Assembly (NCBI GenBank): GCA_011372345.1
Contig: DRTC01000473.1
Location: forward strand, 1 to 5,178
Direction: 5' to 3'
DNA length: 5,178 bases
Source: Candidatus Cloacimonadota bacterium
GTDB taxonomy: Bacteria > Cloacimonadota > Cloacimonadia > Cloacimonadales > TCS61
Of the stretch, positions 1 to 5,176 are shown in pieces; position 1 is the first letter of the stretch; each line of letters begins with the position of its first letter. The translations under genes and the position numbers were made by a program. The notes under the pieces were generated by a model. It was given only the letters and a program-made list of their open reading frames with translations. It was not told where the DNA came from and did not search any database.

Positions 1-476
1 CTCATAAAAATCAGAAATTATTGAGAAAAGTATTCTCAAACGAAGAAGAATTAACTCATATTTTTCATCTCGGAGACAATTATGAAGACCTCGATGAAAA
101 TCCTGATCTTACTGAAGGAAAAGAAATTTTAAAAGTACCGGGAATTTACCATAAAGGTTATCTGAACAAGACCATTCCATTTACTCAAAAAGTAGAGATC
201 AATGGTTGGAGTTTTTTGCTTGTTCATGCTTTTGAAGACTTGAAAAGATCAAATGAAAAAGCTGAATTCATTTTGTTTGGACATACCCATATCCATCATT
301 TCCATAAAGATGGAAAGATTTATTATATCAATCCAGGACACCTGAAAAGAGAGTTCGATAAAGGCAGACCTGCTTCTTATTTGATCATTGAATTGGATGA
401 TAGCAAGTTGAGATTGCATTTCAAATCAGTTTCCGGAGAGATTTTCCAAACTGAAAAAATCGAAAAAAATAATTAA
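1..476 (+). CDS. YfcE/MJ0936-like metallophosphoesterase, 5' end cut by window edge
   Basis: This is a calcineurin-like phosphoesterase of the small YfcE type, expected to hydrolyse phosphodiesters with a two-metal centre in the cytoplasm; its substrate is unknown. The frame is open to base 1. The first full codon (3-5) is His, and the preceding partial codon ends in CT, which fits the family's N-terminal DSH metal motif, so only about ten residues are missing. The TTG at 21 is therefore not the start. Visible motifs are HLGDNYEDLD (GD at 72-77), a His in LLVHAF (225-227) and FGHTHIHH (276-299), followed by YYINPGHLK where the family usually has NPGS. The usual GN(H/C)D metal motif is absent; VPGIYH (135-152) sits in its place. 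The gene ends with TAA, 55 bases before moxR. Whether it belongs to the same transcript is unclear because a stem-loop lies between. The family is confident, the substrate unknown. Confidence 0.88.
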   Translation, partial: HKNQKLLRKVFSNEEELTHIFHLGDNYEDLDENPDLTEGKEILKVPGIYHKGYLNKTIPFTQKVEINGWSFLLVHAFEDLKRSNEKAEFILFGHTHIHHFHKDGKIYYINPGHLKREFDKGRPASYLIIELDDSKLRLHFKSVSGEIFQTEKIEKNN

Positions 477-482
477 AATTGT

Positions 483-515
483 AAGCTTGCCAAACTTCAA
501 AAATTTGGCAAGTTT
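483..515 (+). terminator. Stem-loop between phosphoesterase and moxR, candidate weak terminator or repeat
   Basis: CTTGCCAAA (486-494) and TTTGGCAAG (504-512) form a perfect 9-bp stem with a 9-base loop. It extends outward by a G-T wobble and two A-T pairs (483-485 with 513-515), and TTTT (513-516) follows. This shape could end the phosphoesterase transcript. However, the T run is short, the stem is only moderately GC-rich, and the moxR ribosome binding site begins just 7 bases later. It could equally be a copy of a short palindromic repeat family. The in-frame TTG at 487 lies inside the stem, which argues against it as the moxR start. Confidence 0.4.
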
Positions 516-531
516 TAGAGTTGGAGGATCA

Positions 532-1518
532 ATGAACATAGAAGAAATTAATCAAAAAGTGATTGAAAAAAGTCAAATTATCGATAAGATTTTAACGGAA
601 GTCGAGAAAGTCATTGTCGGTCAGAAATATATGATCCGCAGAATGTTGATCGGACTGCTTTCTGACGGACATATTTTACTGGAAGGAGTTCCCGGACTGG
701 CGAAAACTCTTGCGGTAAACACGGTTGCCGAGACACTTAAAGCAACATTCAGAAGAATCCAATTCACTCCTGATCTGCTTCCCGCAGATTTGGTCGGAAC
801 TCTGATCTACAACCAGAAGACATCAGAGTTTGTTCCCAAAAAAGGACCGATCTTTGCCAATTTCATTCTCGCAGATGAGATCAACCGTGCTCCTGCAAAA
901 GTGCAATCTGCTCTTTTGGAATCTATGCAGGAAAGACAAGTTACGATCAGCGATACAACATATCCGCTGCCGAGACCGTTTCTGGTCATGGCAACCCAAA
1001 ATCCAATCGAACAGGAAGGAACTTTTCCATTACCGGAAGCACAAGTAGATCGTTTTATGCTGAAATTATTGATCAATTACCCAACGCGAGATGAAGAAAA
1101 TCTTATTATGGAAAAGATGGTTAGAGCAGAGAAAATTCCTGTGGATGCGGTTGTTTCTCCTAAAGAGATTCTGGAATTAAGAGAAATTGTCAAAGACATT
1201 TATATGGAAACGAAAGTTAAGGATTATATTCTTGATCTTGTTTTCGCTACACGAGATCCGAAAAATTTCAAGAATCTGGAAGACCTTTCCAATCTTATTG
1301 ATTACGGAGCATCTCCCAGAGCGTCGATCTTCCTTGCTCAAGCAGCAAAAACTCACGCCTTTTTGGAACATCGCGGTTATGTTACTCCGGATGATATTAA
1401 AGCAATCGGAAAAGATATTCTGCGGCATCGAATCATCCTCACTTATGAAGCGGAAGCAGAACAGATCACGCAGGAAGATATTGTAAATAGGCTTTTTGAT
1501 GAAATTGAAGTCCCTTAA
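532..1518 (+). CDS. moxR: MoxR-family AAA+ ATPase of the Bat operon
   Basis: This cytoplasmic AAA+ ATPase of the MoxR family is 328 residues, the usual length. Family members work as chaperones or remodellers for von Willebrand A domain proteins, here probably the DUF58 and BatA products downstream. Visible motifs are Walker A GVPGLAKT (52-59), Walker B FILADE (111-116), sensor 1 ATQNP with N157, the arginine-finger region QVDRF (171-175) and sensor 2 GASPRAS (259-265), followed by the C-terminal helical lid. All catalytic residues look intact. I chose ATG 532 rather than the in-frame TTG at 487 because a strong GGAGG (523-527) lies 4 bases before it, and MNIEEINQKV is a typical MoxR N-terminus; the TTG is buried in a hairpin. 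The gene is the first of the Bat set, but 219 bases of repeat-rich DNA separate it from the DUF58 gene. It could be transcribed from a promoter I cannot identify. Confidence 0.95.
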   Translation: MNIEEINQKVIEKSQIIDKILTEVEKVIVGQKYMIRRMLIGLLSDGHILLEGVPGLAKTLAVNTVAETLKATFRRIQFTPDLLPADLVGTLIYNQKTSEFVPKKGPIFANFILADEINRAPAKVQSALLESMQERQVTISDTTYPLPRPFLVMATQNPIEQEGTFPLPEAQVDRFMLKLLINYPTRDEENLIMEKMVRAEKIPVDAVVSPKEILELREIVKDIYMETKVKDYILDLVFATRDPKNFKNLEDLSNLIDYGASPRASIFLAQAAKTHAFLEHRGYVTPDDIKAIGKDILRHRIILTYEAEAEQITQEDIVNRLFDEIEVP

Positions 1519-1540
1519 TCTTGTAAGAGAAGCAGGAAGA

Positions 1541-1556
1541 TTCCAAGATTTTGGAA
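1541..1556 (+). repeat. Small stem-loop
   Basis: TTCCAA (1541-1546) pairs perfectly with TTGGAA (1551-1556) around a GATT loop. It follows the first copy of the spacer's direct repeat. On its own a 6-bp stem is weak; it is listed because it repeats the layout seen after the second copy. Confidence 0.45.
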
Positions 1557-1595
1557 GTATTGAGGAAGAGAAGATTTTAGAAGTCTCAATACTTC
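1554..1595 (+). repeat. 11-bp perfect inverted repeat
   Basis: GAAGTATTGAG (1554-1564) and CTCAATACTTC (1585-1595) are exact reverse complements separated by a 20-base, purine-rich loop. It overlaps the preceding small hairpin at 1554-1556, so the two structures would compete in RNA. No T run follows, so it is not a typical intrinsic terminator. Confidence 0.65.
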
Positions 1596-1617
1596 AATTA
1601 TGTGAGAGAAGAGCAGG

Positions 1618-1650
1618 AACATCGGAATGTGCGAAGCTCTTCCGATTGTT
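1618..1650 (+). repeat. Bulged stem-loop
   Basis: ATCGGAA (1621-1627) pairs with TTCCGAT (1640-1646). After a one-base bulge (T1647), AAC (1618-1620) pairs with GTT (1648-1650), giving about 10 bp in all. The loop TGTGCGAAGCTC can itself form a tiny GC stem. It follows the second copy of the spacer's direct repeat. Confidence 0.55.
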
Positions 1651-1664
1651 AACAGAGATCAACA

Positions 1665-1690
1665 TTCCGAAGTTTTTCAAACATTCGGAA
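1665..1690 (+). repeat. Bulged stem-loop, TTCCGAA type
   Basis: TTCCGAA (1665-1671) pairs with TTCGGAA (1684-1690). A one-base bulge (A1683) is followed by an inner stem GTTT/AAAC (1672-1675 with 1679-1682) closing a TTC loop. The same CATTCCGAA-like words occur in the neighbouring hairpin, suggesting the two are related copies. Confidence 0.6.
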
Positions 1691-1702
1691 GTTGATTGAA
1701 AA

Positions 1703-1732
1703 TTCGTGTTCATTAGTGTTGATTAGTGGTTA
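1703..1732 (+). repeat. Three 10-bp tandem repeats just before the DUF58 start
   Basis: Three head-to-tail 10-mers fill this stretch: TTCGTGTTCA, TTAGTGTTGA and TTAGTGGTTA, with consensus TTAGTGTTGA. They end 5 bases before the ATG at 1738 and fill the position of a ribosome binding site. The only SD-like word is a weak AGTGG at 1725-1729. I recall similar 'TTCGTGTTAATTCGTGGTT'-like strings next to genes in many environmental bacterial genomes, so this may be an interspersed element; that is recollection, not a search. Confidence 0.6.
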
Positions 1733-1737
1733 AATGA

Positions 1738-2619
1738 ATGGAAACATCTGAAATAATAAAGCGTATAAAGAAAATCGAGATCACAACCCGTGATATTGTG
1801 AACGAGTTGTTTTCCGGTGAATATCACAGTCTGTTCAAAGGTCAGGGATTGGAATTCTCGGAAGTACGAGAATATCAATCAGGAGACAGTTTTCGGCAGA
1901 TCGACTGGAATGTTTCTGCTCGTATGGGACATCCATACATCAAAAAATTTGAAGAAACCCGCGAGTTGAATGTAATGTTCCTCGTTGATTGCAGTGCTTC
2001 CACATTATTCGGAACAAAAGGTTTCCTGAAATCTGAATTTATCACAGAAGTAACAGCAGTTTTATCTTTTTCAGCAATTTCAAACAATGATAAAGTAGGA
2101 TGTTTATTATTCACAGATGAAGTAGAAAAATATATTCCACCTCGAAAAGGAAAAAAACAAGCATTAAGAATTTTACGCGATATTCTTTATTTCGAACCGA
2201 AGAATTCAAAAACAAATATCGAAAAAGCAGTTGAATACATTTACCGCCTGATCAAGAAAAGAAGCATCATTTTTGTAGTTTCCGATTTTTTTGACCAGGA
2301 TTATGAAAACAGCCTGAAACTTCTTGCCAGAAAACACGATGTGATCGCACTTCGCATTCTGGACAAATCCGAAACAGACCTGCCGAATGCAGGATTATTA
2401 AGTCTGCGTGATCCGGAAACAGGTTTGAATTTTACAGTGAATACTTCCAACAGAAATATTCGAGAAAAATATAAAAAAGAGTTCGCAAAACAGGAAGCGA
2501 AACTTTCCGTAAATTTTAAGAAAATGAAAATCGATCTGGTAACTCTGTTTACGGATAAACCTTACGCACCGGAATTGATGAAATTCTTTAAGTTCAGAAT
2601 TAAGATGAAGAACAGGTAG
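1738..2619 (+). CDS. DUF58 protein with VWA-like metal site, Bat operon
   Basis: This soluble DUF58-family protein is 293 residues, a normal length. The family is a von Willebrand A-like fold that travels with MoxR ATPases and is the likely cytoplasmic partner or substrate of the upstream ATPase. The DUF58 signature runs from about residue 26: GEYHSLFKGQGLEFSEVREY, then SGDSFRQIDWNVSARMG (48-64). The metal-ion (MIDAS) motif is DCSAS at 84-88, with T159 in SKTN and D183 in VSDFFD as likely further ligands; all look intact. There is no signal peptide or membrane segment. The start at 1738 gives the family's usual N-terminus (METSEIIKRIKKIEI). It lacks a good ribosome binding site, and its leader is made of tandem 10-mers. 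The BatD-like gene follows after 32 bases containing a stem-loop. The protein's exact biochemical role is not known in the family. Confidence 0.93.
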   Translation: METSEIIKRIKKIEITTRDIVNELFSGEYHSLFKGQGLEFSEVREYQSGDSFRQIDWNVSARMGHPYIKKFEETRELNVMFLVDCSASTLFGTKGFLKSEFITEVTAVLSFSAISNNDKVGCLLFTDEVEKYIPPRKGKKQALRILRDILYFEPKNSKTNIEKAVEYIYRLIKKRSIIFVVSDFFDQDYENSLKLLARKHDVIALRILDKSETDLPNAGLLSLRDPETGLNFTVNTSNRNIREKYKKEFAKQEAKLSVNFKKMKIDLVTLFTDKPYAPELMKFFKFRIKMKNR

Positions 2620-2623
2620 TAAA

Positions 2624-2641
2624 ACAAACAGCTCTGTTTGT
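2624..2641 (+). repeat. Short perfect stem-loop between DUF58 and BatD-like genes
   Basis: ACAAACA (2624-2630) pairs with TGTTTGT (2635-2641) around a GCTC tetraloop; in DNA the identity extends to 8 bp around CT. It fills most of the 32-base gap and ends 10 bases before the next ATG. AT-rich sequence without a T run follows, so it is probably not a strong terminator and may affect translation start or mRNA stability. Confidence 0.5.
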
Positions 2642-2651
2642 ATAAATTAAC

Positions 2652-3623
2652 ATGAAAAATTCAAAATTCATAATCTTTAAAGCAATCTTTATTACACTAC
2701 TTCTTTCGTTGTTCGTGAATTCATTCACTCAACAAATCGACTACAAAATCAGCAAACCATCAAAACTTTATGTAGGAACGCCTTTCCATCTGCTGGTTGA
2801 TATCACAACCGATCCAGCAGACAGCATTTTCTCTCCCCAAATCGACACACTCGATATTTTCATTCTGAAAGGTGATATTCTGCAAACTGAAGAAATCATC
2901 GATGATAAGAAATTAGTTAAACTCGATTTGACTTTTCAACCATTTGATGTGGGAGAATTCACTTTCCCGGAATTGGAATTTGCCGTCAAATCCGGTGATA
3001 GTCTATCATTTCTGAAAACAAAAGAATTTATCCTGAACATCCAATCCGTGATTTCCGATACAACCCAAGTCATCAAAGATATTGCCAAACCGCTGAATGT
3101 AAATCTCGGATTTTTCGATTATTTTGTCCCGATCATTGTTGTTATCGGAATTATTCTTCTCATTATTTATTTGAAGAAATTTCTAAAAAAGAAACCGGGA
3201 ACTCTTGAAAAATCAAAAATTGTCGATACCCGACCTGCTTATGAAATTGCACTTGAATTCCTGCAAAAATTAAAAAAAGAGAAACTGCTGCAAAAAGGAG
3301 ATTTTCTCGAATTCCATTTTCGACTTTCGTTTATCTTGAGACTATTCATCGAACTTTATTATAAAATAAATGCAGTAGAAATGACAACCAGCGAAATCCG
3401 TCAAAATCTTGTTTTGAAAGATCATAATGAAAAAAATAAAATATTGGAATTCCTGAATTTTGCTGACCGTATTAAATTTGCTAAATTCATCCCGGGAATA
3501 AAAGAGTCGGAAGAAGCTCTGAATTGGCTGGAGAAGTATTTGAGATCGTTTGAGAACAAATCCGAAAACCTTCAAGGTTTTCAAAACCTTGAAGGTTTGG
3601 ACGAACAAAAAGTGGAGAATTAG
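2652..3623 (+). CDS. BatD/DUF4381-like membrane protein of the Bat operon
   Basis: This is a 323-residue membrane-anchored protein. It has a basic then hydrophobic signal peptide (about 1-26, FIIFKAIFITLLLSLFVNSF). A periplasmic, beta-rich domain follows (about 28-150, with KLYVGTPFHLLVDITTDP resembling the first domain of BatD). There is one membrane helix (about 157-174, FVPIIVVIGIILLIIYL), then a basic stop KKFLKKK, and a helical cytoplasmic domain (about 190-298). The cytoplasmic part, with KGDFLEFHFRLSFILRLFIE, TTSEIRQNL and ADRIKFAKF, matches the C-terminal pattern of BatD/DUF4381 proteins. It likely joins BatA at the inner membrane. It lies between DUF58 and batA, where Bat operons often have such a gene. 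There is no clear ribosome binding site before ATG 2652. The last ~20 residues are odd: they translate a 33-bp palindrome (residues ~305-316, ENLQGFQNLEGL). The exact family is inferred from pattern only. Confidence 0.8.
   Translation: MKNSKFIIFKAIFITLLLSLFVNSFTQQIDYKISKPSKLYVGTPFHLLVDITTDPADSIFSPQIDTLDIFILKGDILQTEEIIDDKKLVKLDLTFQPFDVGEFTFPELEFAVKSGDSLSFLKTKEFILNIQSVISDTTQVIKDIAKPLNVNLGFFDYFVPIIVVIGIILLIIYLKKFLKKKPGTLEKSKIVDTRPAYEIALEFLQKLKKEKLLQKGDFLEFHFRLSFILRLFIELYYKINAVEMTTSEIRQNLVLKDHNEKNKILEFLNFADRIKFAKFIPGIKESEEALNWLEKYLRSFENKSENLQGFQNLEGLDEQKVEN
3566..3598. repeat. 33-bp near-perfect palindrome inside the 3' end of the BatD-like gene
   Basis: AAACCTTCAAGGTTTT (3566-3581) and AAAACCTTGAAGGTTT (3583-3598) are exact reverse complements around a single C. 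Each arm is itself almost a palindrome (AACCTT-x-AAGGTT). A CC/GG pair (3562-3563 with 3599-3600) could extend the stem past a two-base bulge. It is read in frame as the tail of the upstream protein and ends 15 bases before the batA ribosome binding site. It looks like an inserted interspersed palindromic element. Confidence 0.8.
3614..3617 (+). promoter_or_regulatory. Ribosome binding site fixing the batA start
   Basis: GGAG lies 7 bases before ATG 3625, inside the last codons of the upstream gene. The upstream stop TAG (3621-3623) and this ATG are separated by one base, so the two genes are probably translationally coupled. This decides ATG 3625 over the longer in-frame TTG start at 3550, which would translate the palindrome. 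Confidence 0.8.
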
Positions 3624-3624
3624 C

Positions 3625-4614
3625 ATGCTGGAATTCGTCAACCCAAACTGGTTCTACGCTTTATTGATACTTCTTCCCTATCTCGCTTATGAGATTTTTA
3701 TCAAAAACAAACGCAAAGTAAGACTGATCCACAGCAGAATCGATTTGATCAAAAAAGTCTCAATACGCAACAGTTTCCTGCGATTTTTACCAATAATCTT
3801 GCGCAGCTTGGTCATCATCTTGCTGATCATTTCTTTAACAAGACCGAGATTCGCTCATAAAAAACAGCAGATCACCGGAAAGGGAATTGATATTATGCTG
3901 GCGATCGATGTCAGCGGAAGTATGAAAGCAGTTGATTTTCAGCCGACAAACCGTTTGGAAGCAGCCAAAAAAGTGGCAAACGAATTTATTGAAAAAAGAA
4001 GAAATGACCGCATCGGACTTGTTGTTTTTTCTGAAAATTCGTTTACCCAATGTCCGTTAACTCTTGATTACAATATCCTGATGACCATTATGGACAATAT
4101 GAAAATCAACGAAGAAGCAAGCGGAACTGCGATTGGAATGGGTTTGGCAATGGCTGTTGCGCGTTTGAAGGATTCCGAAGCAAAATCAAAAGTGATAATT
4201 CTGATCACTGATGGACGGAATAATACAGGAGAGATCGATCCGTTTACAGCAGCAGATTTTGCTGCAACTTATGGAATTAAAGTTTACACGATCGGAGTCG
4301 GGAGCAAAGGAATGGTCGATTATCCGATGCAGACTCCTTATGGAATTCGTTATCAGAAAGTCAAGATCGAAATCGATATGGAAACACTCAATAGAATCGC
4401 AGAAATGACCGGAACAGAAAGAGCCAGAAGAGCCACCAACACCGAAGAATTAAAAGCCATTATCAAATACATCGATGAACTTGAAAAAACCGAGATCAAA
4501 ATCCAGAATTATTACGAATATCAGGAATTATTCTGGAATTATATATTGGTCGCGATGATCCTGATGATGATCGATTTTGTATTCAGGACGATCATCAGGA
4601 AAGAACTTCCTTAA
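3625..4614 (+). CDS. batA: BatA-type membrane VWA-domain protein
   Basis: This is a 329-residue BatA-like protein, the usual length. Two N-terminal membrane helices (about 8-25 and 54-72, RFLPIILRSLVIILLIISL) precede a VWA domain (about 88-285), and a third helix lies near the C-terminus (about 304-323). The MIDAS site is complete: DVSGS at 95-99, T168 in SGTAIGMGL and D196 in LITDGRNN. NWFYALLILLP at the start is typical of BatA and related VWA proteins. The protein should sit in the inner membrane and bind partners through the metal site, with MoxR and DUF58 as probable assembly factors. The family was named for aerotolerance in Bacteroides, but the mechanism is not settled. It starts one base after the BatD-like stop with GGAG well placed. 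One small oddity is ERARRATN (265-272) where relatives usually have a YFRA-like stretch. No batB follows directly. Confidence 0.93.
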   Translation: MLEFVNPNWFYALLILLPYLAYEIFIKNKRKVRLIHSRIDLIKKVSIRNSFLRFLPIILRSLVIILLIISLTRPRFAHKKQQITGKGIDIMLAIDVSGSMKAVDFQPTNRLEAAKKVANEFIEKRRNDRIGLVVFSENSFTQCPLTLDYNILMTIMDNMKINEEASGTAIGMGLAMAVARLKDSEAKSKVIILITDGRNNTGEIDPFTAADFAATYGIKVYTIGVGSKGMVDYPMQTPYGIRYQKVKIEIDMETLNRIAEMTGTERARRATNTEELKAIIKYIDELEKTEIKIQNYYEYQELFWNYILVAMILMMIDFVFRTIIRKELP

Positions 4615-4637
4615 TCAATAATGAAAGAATTAAGGAA
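4607..4637 (+). promoter_or_regulatory. Stem-loop over the batA stop that can hide the next gene's ribosome binding site
   Basis: TTCCTTAAT (4607-4615) is an exact reverse complement of ATTAAGGAA (4629-4637), with a 13-base loop. The left arm contains the last batA codons and its TAA. The right arm contains AAGGA (4632-4636), the apparent ribosome binding site 8 bases before ATG 4645. Ribosomes finishing batA would melt the stem, so this may couple translation of the two genes. The structure is seen in sequence; the regulation is inferred. Confidence 0.5.
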
Positions 4638-4646
4638 TTAAAGAAT
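4629..4646 (+). repeat. Left inverted-repeat arm of the four-helix-bundle gene
   Basis: ATTAAGGAATTAAAGAAT matches the reverse complement of 5001-5018 at 17 of 18 positions. It ends on the AT of the start codon. It also sits in a run of three 8-mers (AAAGAATT, AAGGAATT, AAAGAATG; 4624-4647), so part of the match may reflect simple AT-rich word repetition. Confidence 0.6.
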
Positions 4647-5001
4647 GAAGAGAGAAAATCCGATACTCGAGAAAAGTTATAAATTTGCGATCAGAATTGT
4701 GCGATTGTATCAGTATTTGAACAGGGAAAAGAAGGAATATCATTTATCGGTTCAAATTCTAAAATCAGGAACTTCGATCGGTGCAAATGCAGAAGAAGCA
4801 ATTGGAGGTTTTTCTAAAAATGATTTTATCGCAAAATTACGGATTTCCTACAAAGAAGCAAAAGAAACTCATTATTGGATTCGTTTATTAAGAGATACGG
4901 ATTACTTAAGTTCGAAAGAAGCAGGATCATTATTGAAAGACTGCGAAGAAATTTTGAAAATAATTGTCTCAATTTTAAAGTCGTCAAAAGAAAATGGATA
5001 A
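4645..5001 (+). CDS. Four-helix-bundle protein, S23 / 23S rRNA intervening-sequence type
   Basis: This 118-residue helical protein belongs to the four-helix-bundle group first seen in intervening sequences of 23S rRNA and related to the Avd accessory protein of diversity-generating retroelements. The signature is clear: QILKSGTSIGANAEEA (37-52), then SKNDFIAKLRISYKEAKETHYWIRLL (57-82). The length is typical. Family members form pentameric, positively charged barrels thought to bind nucleic acid, but the role of stand-alone copies is unknown. No rRNA and no reverse transcriptase or variable repeat is present here, so neither classical context applies. AAGGA (4632-4636) is a well-placed ribosome binding site 8 bases before ATG. 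The gene is bracketed by inverted repeats that touch its start and stop codons. It follows batA after 30 bases, where batB would be expected; it may be a transferred cassette rather than a Bat component. Confidence 0.92.
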   Translation: MKRENPILEKSYKFAIRIVRLYQYLNREKKEYHLSVQILKSGTSIGANAEEAIGGFSKNDFIAKLRISYKEAKETHYWIRLLRDTDYLSSKEAGSLLKDCEEILKIIVSILKSSKENG

Positions 5002-5018
5002 TTCTTTAATTCATTAAT
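5001..5018 (-). repeat. Right inverted-repeat arm of the four-helix-bundle gene
   Basis: ATTCTTTAATTCATTAAT is the reverse complement of the left arm (4629-4646) except for one mismatch (G4634 opposite A5013). It begins at the last base of the stop codon. Read on the minus strand, 5000-5015 contains two of the same 8-mers found before the gene. Confidence 0.6.
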
Positions 5019-5112
5019 GAGTCCACTCTAAAAAGGCAATAATTTGGAATATGTATGAAATTTTGCCCGAAATTTGGAAACTGATGAATCAGTTATTGAC
5101 CTCTATCTTCTT

Positions 5113-5142
5113 ATTAACCACCAACTTAAGTTGGTGGTTAAT
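5113..5142. repeat. 30-bp perfect palindrome
   Basis: The sequence from ATTAACCACCAACTT to AAGTTGGTGGTTAAT is a perfect reverse-complement palindrome with no central spacer, centred on CTTAAG (5125-5130). It can extend to 5111-5144 with one T-G wobble. No T run follows, so it is not a usual terminator. It could be an interspersed palindromic repeat, or less likely a dimeric protein-binding site. The surrounding 5019-5178 holds no recognisable gene. Confidence 0.8.
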
Positions 5143-5160
5143 GAAACAGGAAAAAGTATT

Positions 5161-5176
5161 AACCGTTTTAACGGTT
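5161..5176. repeat. Palindrome at the right edge
   Basis: AACCGTT (5161-5167) and AACGGTT (5170-5176) are exact reverse complements around TT. It lies 18 bases after the 30-bp palindrome and two bases from the window end, so it may be the first part of a longer repeat. Its AACC...GGTT ends resemble those of the palindromes at 3566-3598 and 5113-5142, though the cores differ. Confidence 0.55.

Larger units (their letters stand above)
1521..1697. repeat. Repeat-rich, hairpin-dense spacer between moxR and the DUF58 gene
   Basis: This stretch carries four stem-loops and a diverged direct repeat. TGTAAGAGAAGCAGGAAGAT (starting near 1522) resembles TGTGAGAGAAGAGCAGGAAC (starting near 1601), with a two-base insertion and a few substitutions. 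Each copy is followed by a stem-loop. Two open frames cross it: a 67-codon one from 1496 to 1699 and short ones. Their translations have no family resemblance and are shaped by the repeats, so I do not call a gene. It may be a mosaic of short interspersed palindromic elements inserted in the operon. No clear promoter was found within it. Confidence 0.6.

Noticed and set aside
487..531. Longer moxR start at TTG 487
   Set aside because: The TTG is inside a stem-loop without a ribosome binding site; ATG 532 has GGAGG and gives the normal MoxR length.
807..1076. Minus-strand open frame inside moxR
   Set aside because: It is a shadow of a strongly conserved AAA+ gene; the same applies to minus-strand frames at 1177-1428, 1875-2114, 3342-3641 and 3835-4050.
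1521..1697. CRISPR array
   Set aside because: The repeats are diverged, only two copies, of unequal spacing, and each followed by its own hairpin; there are no cas genes.
1496..1699. 67-codon open frame over the end of moxR and the spacer
   Set aside because: Its translation is produced by the hairpin and repeat sequence, resembles no family, overlaps moxR and has no ribosome binding site.
3550..3624. Longer batA start at TTG 3550
   Set aside because: It would translate the palindrome in a second frame; ATG 3625 has GGAG at 7 bases and a typical BatA N-terminus.
4645..5001. Diversity-generating retroelement accessory gene (Avd)
   Set aside because: The fold family is shared, but no reverse transcriptase, template repeat or variable target gene is in the window.
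5096..5125. TTGACC as a promoter -35 box
   Set aside because: No acceptable -10 box lies 16-18 bases downstream; the palindrome occupies that place.
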